DNA from: a virus
IMG/VR virus record: IMGVR_UViG_3300032268_001435
Coordinates: 1-54,644 of that record
Direction: 5' to 3' (one strand)
Length of the DNA: 54,644 nucleotides
Below, in pieces: positions 35,172-42,961 of the stretch (the stretch's first letter is position 1; every line of letters begins with the position of its first letter). The notes below the pieces were generated by a model. The model saw nothing but the letters and a program-made list of their open reading frames with translations, did not search any database and had not been told where the DNA came from. Both the position numbers and the translations under genes were made by a program.

Positions 35172-35822
35172 TTACTTCCTGGAGGCCTTCCAGGAATCAC
35201 GGACGATGTCCGTGAGGTGGTCCAGTAGGCCCTCCATGTCCTCCCTGTGGACTCTCGCCTTTATCTCAAATTCATCACCCACCTGAAGCACCTCGAGGTC
35301 GCTCTGAGTGGGTGAACCTATTTTAATTCCGCAGATCTCGTCCTCTGAAATGGGCGACATGTTCCATAGATCCACACAGACATTGATTCGATTTCCATCA
35401 ACAATGGGTCCGCTGTGCTTGTGACCGTGAATCTGTAGATCACAGCCACTTAGCAGCACACTTGGGAGAGGCTTGTGACACAGAAGTGCGCGCCTGCCGT
35501 TCTTTAGGACTATTGTGAGCTTCCTGTGTGCTTCGTCGAATCCGTGATCCAGCATTGTCCTTGGTGACCTGTCGTGGTTTCCGAGGATCAGTATTTTTCT
35601 ACCGTTCATGCGTGCGATGATGGGTTTTGCATCTGCGGGATTGCCAAGGAAAACATCACCCACGACGTAGACGGTGTCATCAGGTGATATCCTGCTGTTC
35701 CAGTTTGAGACGATGAGCTCATTCATCTCATTGATACTGGTGACCTTTCGATCACAGTATTTTATGATATTTTCATGATTTAGGTGTAGGTCTGATGTGA
35801 ACCAGTTCAATTTATACTCCAA
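35172..35822 (-). CDS. Calcineurin-like metallophosphoesterase, 216 aa
   Basis: All family motifs present: FTSDLHLNHENII (D-x-H), VYVVGDVFLG (G-D), ILILGNHDRS (G-N-H-D), LLCHKPL (H) and IHGHKHSG (G-H-x-H). Binds two metal ions and hydrolyses phosphoesters; substrate unknown (nucleotides or nucleic acid are typical for phage members). Its start overlaps the nucleotidyltransferase gene by 11 bases, implying coupled expression and a linked reaction. Confidence 0.88.
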   Translation of the reverse strand: MEYKLNWFTSDLHLNHENIIKYCDRKVTSINEMNELIVSNWNSRISPDDTVYVVGDVFLGNPADAKPIIARMNGRKILILGNHDRSPRTMLDHGFDEAHRKLTIVLKNGRRALLCHKPLPSVLLSGCDLQIHGHKHSGPIVDGNRINVCVDLWNMSPISEDEICGIKIGSPTQSDLEVLQVGDEFEIKARVHREDMEGLLDHLTDIVRDSWKASRK

Positions 35823-36840
35823 GTATTGACTTGACCCTCTTTGCCTGCTGCGTGTTTAGATCCCGAAGCTTTTTCTCCTGCGCAGGAGTGATATCCCGAG
35901 ATACCTTCCTGCCAACGTTGTCCTCCATACCCTCGACAAATGAGTTGTAGACTGTTGAAAGCATGTCGTTTAGATCAATTTCACCGGCTGCTGCAAGAGT
36001 TCTTGCGAGTCCTAAAATACCATAGCACATATCGACCAAATTTACATTATCTGGATCAAGTCCTGGATGACTTTCAAGCAATGAGTCAGGTGTGTACTCA
36101 CCCTTTATGATGTAATCTGCAATGTCTCGAAAGAAAGTCCTGAAGTTTGTCGAGATGGACTTGTATGTTATCCCGGTTCTAAATTTTGATGGAACTCTCT
36201 CACCGTCCTTGAGACGTGCAAGAACTCCTTCCGTTCCGATTGTAATGACCAAGTAATCTCCCAGAGCCTTGTAAAGATTACCTGTGACGTATCCCTTAAT
36301 ACCCCTCTCTGGGCTGTATCTACCCTTCATCCACTCAGTGTAGGGTGGGTGTGTGATGACCGTGTCGACCTGTACAAGTCCCACATTTGGAACTCTGACA
36401 ATGATCATCTGTGGGTTTCCTTTCAGGGTGAGATCAGCGTCAATCTCACTTGGGCGCACTGTGCTTATGTACTCGGAAAGATAGTCTAAGTACTGCTTGA
36501 CAGATGCTGCCTCTTCCTTCCTCATCACACCTGCTTCATCTGATGTGTATTCTACAGGAAATGAAACAAGGTAGTCGATATCGCCATACACTGCATCAGG
36601 TCTATCGATGATGTCCTTCTCAGCATGGACTGATGATCCTGTTGGTCGAACTGGATTTATAGGAGACACACCAAGAGCTTCTAGCCACAGGTTAAACCCC
36701 TTGAGAAAGCTTCTGTATATCTCAGCTGCATCCCTGACAATGACGGGTGTGAGATCTTTTCTCTCCTCGGGTGGAAGCTTTAAGCCTCCCTCGACAATAT
36801 ATGACTCTATGAGTTTTCTAAGGATTCTAATTGTGTTCAT
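35812..36840 (-). CDS. Nucleotidyltransferase-fold protein with capsid-targeting-like N-terminus, 342 aa
   Basis: GSSVHAEKD (residues 68-76) and YGDIDYLVSF (D87-x-D89), then ADLTL and LVQVDTVITH (third Asp about 157) match the Pol-beta-type nucleotidyltransferase core. The first 17 residues, MNTIRILRKLIESYIVEGG, form an amphipathic helix ending I-V-E|G, which fits [LI]-x-E prohead protease cleavage. The protein may be packaged in the virion and injected. It resembles a conserved protein in marine T4-like phages. Substrate unknown: nucleotide transfer to tRNA, protein or a small molecule. Confidence 0.7.
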   Translation of the reverse strand: MNTIRILRKLIESYIVEGGLKLPPEERKDLTPVIVRDAAEIYRSFLKGFNLWLEALGVSPINPVRPTGSSVHAEKDIIDRPDAVYGDIDYLVSFPVEYTSDEAGVMRKEEAASVKQYLDYLSEYISTVRPSEIDADLTLKGNPQMIIVRVPNVGLVQVDTVITHPPYTEWMKGRYSPERGIKGYVTGNLYKALGDYLVITIGTEGVLARLKDGERVPSKFRTGITYKSISTNFRTFFRDIADYIIKGEYTPDSLLESHPGLDPDNVNLVDMCYGILGLARTLAAAGEIDLNDMLSTVYNSFVEGMEDNVGRKVSRDITPAQEKKLRDLNTQQAKRVKSILGV

Positions 36841-36985
36841 TTAATTGTCTCTACTGAAGCAATTTTAAATATGTGTTCTGTACTGCTGTGTACGAATAGT
36901 TACCTAAGAATTGTCCCTGCTAAGAGTAATGTAAATTTAGAATAATTTGACTATAATTTATTGTCATGTCACTCACGGAGGCACC

Positions 36986-37177
36986 TTGAGCACAGAAACT
37001 GTAAATAACATCAAGAAGTCTGTGTGGATCCTGTGGGAGTGGTCTGTGGGTCGCAAAGATCAAAATGTTATTGGAATTTATTCTTCATGGGAATCTGCAC
37101 GTGAAGAAGCAAATCAACGAAGGCAATCTTCTCCTGGCAAAGAACACGATTGGGAGGAGTGGGAGTTACGAGAGTGA
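36986..37177 (+). CDS. Hypothetical protein, 63 aa
   Basis: TTG start with GGAGG four bases ahead; upstream codons 36947-36985 are open but overlap a TATAAT box at 36951. SVWILWEWSVGRKDQNVIGIYSSWESAREEAN forms strand-turn-strand-helix. No family recognised. The next gene overlaps its stop (GTGA). Confidence 0.6.
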   Translation: MSTETVNNIKKSVWILWEWSVGRKDQNVIGIYSSWESAREEANQRRQSSPGKEHDWEEWELRE

Positions 37178-37548
37178 GTGTGAAAAAACATTTACTACCA
37201 GTCCCAGAAGGACGTCTATTAAGAGTTGTCAGGGGTGATAGTAGCTTTGTTTTTTTACACGAAGACTCTGATCTAGAAACCGTTAGAGGTCTTCTATACA
37301 CAACATCTAACACAGTAAAGACAAAACTTGGATGTGTGGATATTCCCTTAGGTTCACTTGTTTTGTGTATGGGTGCTGTAGAAGGACCTTACCCATATTG
37401 GATTGAGGTTGAGGGAGAACCGCCTCGGGATGATATTCCAGGTGCTACATCATATCAAAGATCGACAGAAGCACTTATCATGTGGGATGGAAAACTGGTC
37501 ACACTTCCGTGGAATGCAAAAATTCTTGAGATTATAGATGAACAGTGA
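37174..37548 (+). CDS. SH3-like protein, 124 aa
   Basis: GTG 37174 overlaps the preceding stop; an in-frame TTG at 37150 is possible. LLRVVRGDSSFVFLHEDS, GCVDIPLGSLVLCMGAVEG, EALIMWDGKLVTLPWNAKILEIIDE: the barrel pattern with a '[VI]-M/L-W-D-G' strand also present in the next gene (YVLWDGEIVESR). Function unknown. Confidence 0.7.
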   Translation: MSVKKHLLPVPEGRLLRVVRGDSSFVFLHEDSDLETVRGLLYTTSNTVKTKLGCVDIPLGSLVLCMGAVEGPYPYWIEVEGEPPRDDIPGATSYQRSTEALIMWDGKLVTLPWNAKILEIIDEQ

Positions 37549-37852
37549 TCCGCAAGACTTTTCAATAGGCGACCTTGTCGTTCTCAGCACAGAGAAATCA
37601 TCTGTGAGGCAAAATGTATCTTCAGACAGTCTGTACTATAAAGGATTCTACAAGACAATAATTCCCATGAGCAGCAGACCAAGCAGCGGCTGGAGAAGGT
37701 GGGTGGGCCCAAAAAAGATTAATGTAGCAGGAATCATACTTGGATCCGCATCCGCTAGACAGACAGATAATTTTGAACGCGCCTATGTGCTTTGGGACGG
37801 TGAGATAGTAGAATCCCGCTGCAATCACTTAAAAAAAGTTCAGGGATTATAA
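37538..37852 (+). CDS. SH3-like protein, 104 aa
   Basis: FSIGDLVVLSTEKSS, INVAGIILGSASARQ, AYVLWDGEIVESRCNHLKKVQG: the same skeleton as the GC-rich-zone barrels but encoded in AT-rich sequence. Overlaps both neighbours. Function unknown. Confidence 0.75.
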   Translation: MNSDPQDFSIGDLVVLSTEKSSVRQNVSSDSLYYKGFYKTIIPMSSRPSSGWRRWVGPKKINVAGIILGSASARQTDNFERAYVLWDGEIVESRCNHLKKVQGL

Positions 37853-38178
37853 TGAATAAGAAGCACTTGAAGATAGGAATGATTCTAAAGTGCCGCCCAG
37901 ACACAATCATAGGTTATTTTCCATATAATGAAAACAGGGCAGATCAGTACATTGTTGTAAGACCAAAGTCACTCATTGTTGGAAGTGGAAATTTCTATGA
38001 CAGCAGTGGTGAGGTTTTGGTTTATGTTGGAGAGAAAAAAGAAAAAGTGACATCAAAACAGATGTCACTTTTTGAATCAATCTTAGAAAAGAACTTAGCT
38101 GTACACGAAGTTTTGTGGCGTGGTTCTGTGTTTAGAATTCGTGAAAGTACACTGAAGTACGTTTTTCCTCTGCGATAG
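37852..38178 (+). CDS. SH3-like protein, 108 aa
   Basis: LKIGMILKCRPDTIIGYF, DQYIVVRPKSLIVGSG, EVLVYVGEKKE, HEVLWRGSVFRIRESTLKYVF. Third tandem member in the AT-rich half. Starts on the last base of the previous stop. Function unknown. Confidence 0.72.
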   Translation: MNKKHLKIGMILKCRPDTIIGYFPYNENRADQYIVVRPKSLIVGSGNFYDSSGEVLVYVGEKKEKVTSKQMSLFESILEKNLAVHEVLWRGSVFRIRESTLKYVFPLR

Positions 38179-38276
38179 ATTACAAATAAGTATCGAAAGA
38201 AGTCAATTTCCATTCTTGGTCATTATTTATAGACAAATTAGAGTGCATTGTTTGCACTATTCATGGAGAGGCTCGA

Positions 38277-39119
38277 ATGACCAAGATTTCTCGGGATCAA
38301 TTGCGCAGAATTATTAGAGAGACGAAGGCATCTGTAGATGCTGAATCTTCAAAGAAGTCAACACTTTCAGAATCAACCCTCAAGGACATCAGTACCTTGA
38401 ATGAAGCAAAGAAGGCAGTTGCACTTCACGAAGCTCGTCTTGTGAAGCAGCTTAATGAGTACACTGATCTAAATGCAACAATTAGCGCATCCAGCGAAGT
38501 TGTTGATGTGCTCAATGAAAAGTTCTTCAGCAAGATAGGCCAGGGTCTATCCGCTATGGGTAAGTCTATCGCTAGATCAGCTGTTCCTGGTTACACAGGA
38601 TACGGAGGCGCTACGACAGCTGACATCGCAGCTGAGATTCCTGAGATGAAAGCTCTAGAAAAGGGTCTTAAGGCCGTAAATGTTGCTGCAAAGACAGCAA
38701 AGAGCAAGAAGATCTCTGACACTGATGCAGTTGGCGTTGCTATGATGGATTATGTGAAGTCACTCACAGATCTTTACAGCGAATTTAAGAACGTAGAGAC
38801 TGATGAAAAGGTGAAACGAGCTCTTCCTGATGTGCTTCCAAAGCTTTCTGCTGCATTCAAAGATGCAAGAGAGTTTATTGGTAGAGTTGCAATAGAGGCT
38901 CAAAATGCCTCTGAGGAGCTTTATAAGGCACTTAGAGGTTCAGAGCTTCTCAAGATGAGTGAACCAGAGACAGGTGGCGCAGTTGCTCTTGATGCTGATG
39001 TCTCTAGCGCTAGTGCAAAGAGGGGTGATATTTCTGGTCGTGCAAGAGGCAAGCAGACATCAGGCGGCGCTCTCGCAGGTGCTGGTCCAACAGCAGGTGG
39101 AATCGCAGGTTCTCGCTGA
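38277..39119 (+). CDS. Capsid-targeting-like N-terminus, helical protein, 280 aa
   Basis: MTKISRDQLRRIIRETK is an LRxxIRE helix ending I-R-E|T, the [LI]-x-E cleavage form. The body is helical and Ala/Lys-rich (AKKAVALHEARLVKQLNEY; about residues 95-110 have GYTGYGGATTADIAAEIPEMKALEKGLKAVN) with a Gly/Ala tail. A virion-internal or scaffold-type role is plausible. GGAGAGG precedes the ATG; an AGTGCA/TGCACT hairpin lies upstream. Confidence 0.65.
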   Translation: MTKISRDQLRRIIRETKASVDAESSKKSTLSESTLKDISTLNEAKKAVALHEARLVKQLNEYTDLNATISASSEVVDVLNEKFFSKIGQGLSAMGKSIARSAVPGYTGYGGATTADIAAEIPEMKALEKGLKAVNVAAKTAKSKKISDTDAVGVAMMDYVKSLTDLYSEFKNVETDEKVKRALPDVLPKLSAAFKDAREFIGRVAIEAQNASEELYKALRGSELLKMSEPETGGAVALDADVSSASAKRGDISGRARGKQTSGGALAGAGPTAGGIAGSR

Positions 39120-39124
39120 TCTAA

Positions 39125-39385
39125 TTAGCTACTTGTCAGAGAAGCGGCGGAGACCCATCCGATCTTCTCTCCCCACATCACTTTGACATAAGCACCACAA
39201 GCATCCGCATCCACAACAAGTGCATGCGGATGCTTTTTTTCTTCATAAATTTCACTTGCATAATTCCATCGTGTGAGATCTGGTCCAAACTCATTCTTTT
39301 CACGCCAAAAAATTGCATTCTTGGAGTGAAATCTAACCACAACACCTTCAACATGATGATTTTGTGACCATCTAAAATTGAACAT
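39125..39385 (-). CDS. Small beta-rich protein, 86 aa
   Basis: VEGVVVRFHSKNAIFWREKN, LVVDADACGAYVKVMWGEKIGWVSAASL: an SH3-like pattern on the minus strand, ending VKVMWGEKIGWV. AGGAGACAA precedes its ATG on the minus strand. Function unknown. Confidence 0.65.
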   Translation of the reverse strand: MFNFRWSQNHHVEGVVVRFHSKNAIFWREKNEFGPDLTRWNYASEIYEEKKHPHALVVDADACGAYVKVMWGEKIGWVSAASLTSS

Positions 39386-39519
39386 ATTGTCTCCTTGTTA
39401 ACATCATATAACAACTACAGACATTATGCACAAAAATAATTTTTAGGGGTTTTCGAACTATAAAGAGTGTTTATCGTCCTTTTGTCCGATTCGGACGTCA
39501 AAAATAAGGAGATAATTTA

Positions 39520-39957
39520 ATGACTCGCATTTTTCCAATTCGCTGGTGGTCTGATTTAACAACCAATTCTCTTGATGAGTTTGACAGCATTTTTGACGCG
39601 CTCGTTGGCACAAGAGTTATCTCAAGAGACAGCTCACACACTGTTCCCAGAGCCAACGTTCAGCAACTTGAAGAAGGTTATGTTATTAAATTAGCTGCAC
39701 CTGGATTTTCTAAAAGTGATTTCAAGATACACACAGATGCAGAATGTCTGACAATTTCTGCTAAGTCTGAAACTGCTGAGTCTGATTCTCAATTCTCTTC
39801 TAGAGAATATGCTTATGATGAATTTACCAGATCCTGGAAACTTCCGACTTCTGTGAATGCTGCAGATCTCACTGCCAGGTATGAATCAGGTATTTTAAGT
39901 GTAATGCTTCCCACACACAAAAAAAAATCTGATCGATTTGAAATCAAAGTTGAATGA
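39520..39957 (+). CDS. Hsp20/alpha-crystallin small heat-shock protein, 145 aa
   Basis: Alpha-crystallin domain: PRANVQQLEEGYVIKLAAPGFSKSDFKI, EYAYDEFTRSWKLPTSVNAADLTARYESGILSVMLP (the A-x-x-x-x-G-[IV]-L motif as YESGILSVMLP), then the IxI-like tail FEIKVE. ATP-independent holdase that keeps proteins soluble. Hsp20 genes are common in T4-like cyanophages. AAGGAG precedes the ATG, and GTCCGA-T-TCGGAC (39484-39496) upstream may be an operator. Confidence 0.9.
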   Translation: MTRIFPIRWWSDLTTNSLDEFDSIFDALVGTRVISRDSSHTVPRANVQQLEEGYVIKLAAPGFSKSDFKIHTDAECLTISAKSETAESDSQFSSREYAYDEFTRSWKLPTSVNAADLTARYESGILSVMLPTHKKKSDRFEIKVE

Positions 39958-39978
39958 TTTTAGATATTAGTTCTGTAT

Positions 39979-40010
39979 AATGCGGTGGGTATTATCCACC
40001 GCATTGCTTT
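39979..40010 (+). terminator. Rho-independent-like terminator after hsp20
   Basis: AATGCGGTGG-GTATTAT-CCACCGCATT, a 10-bp stem (39979-40005), followed by GCTTTTAAAGC. Confidence 0.75.
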
Positions 40011-40040
40011 TAAAGCAAAACAGAATGCATAATTACAGGA

Positions 40041-40427
40041 ATGGTTCTCAGAAGAAAATTATATCTCACAAAGACACAGTTATATCTTACATTACTTTCT
40101 GCTTCAATAATAGCAGTTTCTAGTGCGGTCCTTGCCCAGGAAGACTCAAACAAAGAAGATCCTGGACAACTAGATGTGTCTGCTGAGGAATACGATCCAG
40201 TTCATTTTATTCCGTCTGATGAAGACAGAGAAAGATTCTTAAGAATTGAACAGGGTTCATCATGTGAGATAAATGATCTTCTATATGTTCAGGATACGAT
40301 GACATCTAATAATCAAGTGAGAAACTCAGCGATTTTAAATCATTCATCAGATGACATTCTGATGACAATATGGTCAAGAGAAATTTCAGACTCATTTACA
40401 CAATCGTGTGAGGGTTCAAATGAGTGA
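40041..40427 (+). CDS. Secreted or periplasmic protein, 128 aa
   Basis: Clear signal peptide: basic MVLRRKLYLTKTQLY, hydrophobic LTLLSASIIAVSSAVLA, cleavage near AQ|E. The mature part is acidic with two cysteines. No family recognised. Exported phage proteins here (this one, the 40701 protease and the PilY1-like protein) suggest work in the host envelope. Confidence 0.7.
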   Translation: MVLRRKLYLTKTQLYLTLLSASIIAVSSAVLAQEDSNKEDPGQLDVSAEEYDPVHFIPSDEDRERFLRIEQGSSCEINDLLYVQDTMTSNNQVRNSAILNHSSDDILMTIWSREISDSFTQSCEGSNE

Positions 40428-40707
40428 TTTAGAAATTCGTCTTCTACGGAGACTGATTCGTGAAGAGATAGGTCATAATTTCTCAACTCGTAATAATGAT
40501 CCCATACAGTATTATGAAACCGCACCTGTCGATGTTTCAATCTATCCTGTTGATACTGGATTTTACGTGGAAATAAAAGTTCCACAGGATGAGTCTCTTT
40601 CAACTTACACACATAGTTTTAAGACTAAGGATGAGGCAGAGCTCTTCGCCCGAAAATATGTTGACTTTGTAAAGAAGACGCTTGACCAAAAAGATCCCGC
40701 CTATTGA
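40420..40707 (+). CDS. Small protein with capsid-targeting-like N-terminus, 95 aa
   Basis: MSDLEIRLLRRLIREEIGHN carries the LRRLIREE helix with an I-R-E|E site. The body has strands (VDVSIYPVDTGFYVEIKVPQD) and a helix (EAELFARKYVDFVKKTL). Overlaps the previous gene's end; GAGGG precedes ATG 40420. Possible virion-internal protein. Confidence 0.65.
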   Translation: MSDLEIRLLRRLIREEIGHNFSTRNNDPIQYYETAPVDVSIYPVDTGFYVEIKVPQDESLSTYTHSFKTKDEAELFARKYVDFVKKTLDQKDPAY

Positions 40708-41519
40708 CTTTCAATTGTTCTTGAAATTCTTCTAATATCATCCAAAGAAGCTGATATTGCTATATTTTCAAAGTCTGTGAATGCTGAGTGTATCACGCCC
40801 ACAATTTCTCCGCTGTTGTTAAGAATTGCAGATCCTGAACTTCCTGGACCAGTGGGGATTGTATAGTAGCTCCTATTTCCAGAATCTCTGCCTACATATC
40901 GACCCTCAAAAATAGGGACCATTCTTGGTTCAAATATTCCTAATGGAGAGGCTACATTGTAAACAAGATCTCCCACTTCAGGGCCAATCGAAGAGATTGG
41001 AACTGGATTACCCCATATACCTGGAGTCACTACAATGCATATGTCATTGTCATCATCTGACGAGAACACACTTGTTAAATGTGTGTTTCCATAGTAATCA
41101 ACTGATGTCAATACTGATCTTTGCTCAATAGAGATCTCTGCAGCTCCTCGCAGCGTTGTAATTCTCATCGAGTAGTTTCTTCTATCTCGACACACATGTG
41201 CTGCAGTCAAAATAAATGTCATTTCTCTACTGTGCCTTATGATCATTCCAGATCCGTTTCCTGACATCGTGACAGGATTCATCGAATCTGTAAAATCTGT
41301 ACATGATGTATCAGGAGGTAGTGAAATACACCCAGTAGGAACCGACGACATATCAATGTCTAGCTTTACAAAAGATGTGTATCTCCACACTCTTCTATCA
41401 GAAATATGAGGTACAGATGATGGTGTGCATGATTCCATGAACAGAATAGGAATTATTAAAATCAAAGTCAATATAAGAATACTTGATGTCTTTGCTATCT
41501 CGGTAAAGACGTCTTTCAT
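40701..41519 (-). CDS. Membrane-anchored trypsin-like serine protease, 272 aa
   Basis: N-terminal membrane helix (ILILTLILIIPILFMESC), then a chymotrypsin-fold protease: FILTAAHVC (His), DDDNDICIVV (Asp) and TGPGSSGSAIL (Ser). Similar proteases occur in marine T4-like phages, substrates unknown. Convergent with gene 40420, overlapping by seven bases. A Cys after the helix lacks a proper lipobox. Confidence 0.85.
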   Translation of the reverse strand: MKDVFTEIAKTSSILILTLILIIPILFMESCTPSSVPHISDRRVWRYTSFVKLDIDMSSVPTGCISLPPDTSCTDFTDSMNPVTMSGNGSGMIIRHSREMTFILTAAHVCRDRRNYSMRITTLRGAAEISIEQRSVLTSVDYYGNTHLTSVFSSDDDNDICIVVTPGIWGNPVPISSIGPEVGDLVYNVASPLGIFEPRMVPIFEGRYVGRDSGNRSYYTIPTGPGSSGSAILNNSGEIVGVIHSAFTDFENIAISASLDDIRRISRTIESQ

Positions 41520-41582
41520 ATTTCTAAGTATGTTTACTTTTTACACCTTTGATGTGAAGTCGTATTCTATAGACTGAACATT

Positions 41583-42086
41583 ATGCGTGTTGTACTTTCT
41601 GATCTTGGTCCCTGGGAGCTGTTGACATCTCATCTTCTTGAAAATGATGACACAGTTGAGTACACATATACAAAATTTTTTGACACTAGACACGGCGGTG
41701 ACAGAGATCCCATCCTCGATTTTAAGAAGACAGATATTGCATCTGTGATATTAAGTTTTATAAATGATGAGTGTCTAAGCGAGTGTGCACTTTCAAAAAA
41801 GATACTAGATAATTTTCAAAAAACTCCTACTGAGGGAGAGATTCTGGACTATCTTTTAGAATTGATGTATGATAATCAAAGAGATTTAGATGTATTTGAC
41901 CTATCACTCTTTGATGCAGGCTCTGGAATTTGCACAATTGAGTTCGAGTTAAAAGGCAAAACTACTGTTGAGAAAATTAGAAAGTCAAGACCTGAAAATG
42001 TGAATCTTCTTGACATTTTTGTTACAACAAAAGTGTGTTATATACAAGCAATTCCAGAAAACTTGAGTGAGAAAAAACATGAGTGA
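41583..42086 (+). CDS. Hypothetical protein, 167 aa
   Basis: Not recognised. Acidic, mixed fold: VVLSDLGPWELLTSHLL, EILDYLLELMYDNQRDLDVFDLS, SGICTIEFELKGKTTVEK. Its end overlaps the SET-domain gene (ATGAGTGA), suggesting linked functions. Confidence 0.65.
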   Translation: MRVVLSDLGPWELLTSHLLENDDTVEYTYTKFFDTRHGGDRDPILDFKKTDIASVILSFINDECLSECALSKKILDNFQKTPTEGEILDYLLELMYDNQRDLDVFDLSLFDAGSGICTIEFELKGKTTVEKIRKSRPENVNLLDIFVTTKVCYIQAIPENLSEKKHE

Positions 42087-42822
42087 ATCAAAAAAGTTTA
42101 AATTCTTCAGAGAAAAGTCAAATATCAATGTCACAGTTGAGGATGACTCATATTATCCACAGCGTCTTTATGTGGGTCCATACTCTAGAAATTCTAAGAC
42201 ACTTTCAGTAGGAATGGAAGTGGATGTCCCTGAAGGCCTTGAGTCTGATGAGGCAGTTCATTATTACAAGAAGGGAGAGACGCAACTTTTTACTCATGTG
42301 AGAGGAGATCTTCCGCAATTTTTTGTTGATCCAAGAGTTCAAGTAAGAATGACTCCTAGTATGGGTAAGGGGTGTTTTGCTCTTGAAGACATTCCAAAGA
42401 ACACTCTCATAGAGTCAGCACCTGTGCTACTTGTACATAAAGACACATTTTCAAATCTCAATAGCTTTAATGGAGGCACTCATAAATTTTCGGAGTATCC
42501 GTTTGGCTGGGGAAGAGATGGACTTTGTGCATTTTCACTTGGTTACGGAGGCATCTACAACCACAGAGTCAATTGTAATTTATCATGGCGTCCAAATTAT
42601 GATTTTGAATCCATGCAATACACTACAACGCGTGATATAGTGGCTGGAGAAGAGCTTTTTATTAGATATGTTCCGCTCTATAAACTAGGTGATCTTTGGT
42701 TTGAGGATGAGGAATCAGAGAGGTATGCAAAAGCATACGAAAAATCTAATAAGGAAGACCCAGGAACTCTAAAGTCGTGGAAGATGTTTCAGCCCGGTTC
42801 AAAATTACCAAAAATTGATTGA
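42079..42822 (+). CDS. SET-domain protein (lysine methyltransferase type), 247 aa
   Basis: SET signature: SMGKGCFALEDIPKNTLIES, then GGIYNHRVNCNLSWRPN (N-H near-motif), and GEELFIRYVPL (G-E-E-L-x-I-x-Y). This is the AdoMet-binding and catalytic layout of SET methyltransferases, which methylate protein lysines. In a phage the target could be host ribosomal, chromatin-like or virion proteins. About 90 residues precede the SET region. Start ATG 42079 overlaps the previous stop. Confidence 0.8.
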   Translation: MSESKKFKFFREKSNINVTVEDDSYYPQRLYVGPYSRNSKTLSVGMEVDVPEGLESDEAVHYYKKGETQLFTHVRGDLPQFFVDPRVQVRMTPSMGKGCFALEDIPKNTLIESAPVLLVHKDTFSNLNSFNGGTHKFSEYPFGWGRDGLCAFSLGYGGIYNHRVNCNLSWRPNYDFESMQYTTTRDIVAGEELFIRYVPLYKLGDLWFEDEESERYAKAYEKSNKEDPGTLKSWKMFQPGSKLPKID

Positions 42823-42841
42823 AATTCACTATACATTTAAC

Positions 42842-42860
42842 AGATATACACTATAATAAT
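42842..42860 (+). promoter_or_regulatory. Possible tRNA-Gly promoter -10
   Basis: TATAAT at 42852-42857, nine bases before the tRNA; no GTGCAA element. Confidence 0.4.
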
Positions 42861-42865
42861 TTGGC

Positions 42866-42937
42866 GCGGCCATAGCTCAATGGTAGAGTCTCAGTTTTCC
42901 AAACTGATTGTTACGAGTTCGAGTCTCGTTGGCCGCT
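42866..42937 (+). tRNA. tRNA-Gly(TCC)
   Basis: Acceptor GCGGCCA/TGGCCGC, anticodon TCC in TCAGT-TTTCCAA-ACTGA, T-arm ACGAG-TTCGAGT-CTCGT. Isolated in the AT-rich half. Reads GGA, frequent there. Confidence 0.93.
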
Positions 42938-42961
42938 TTACTTTTTAAAAAAAGAGGTCAT

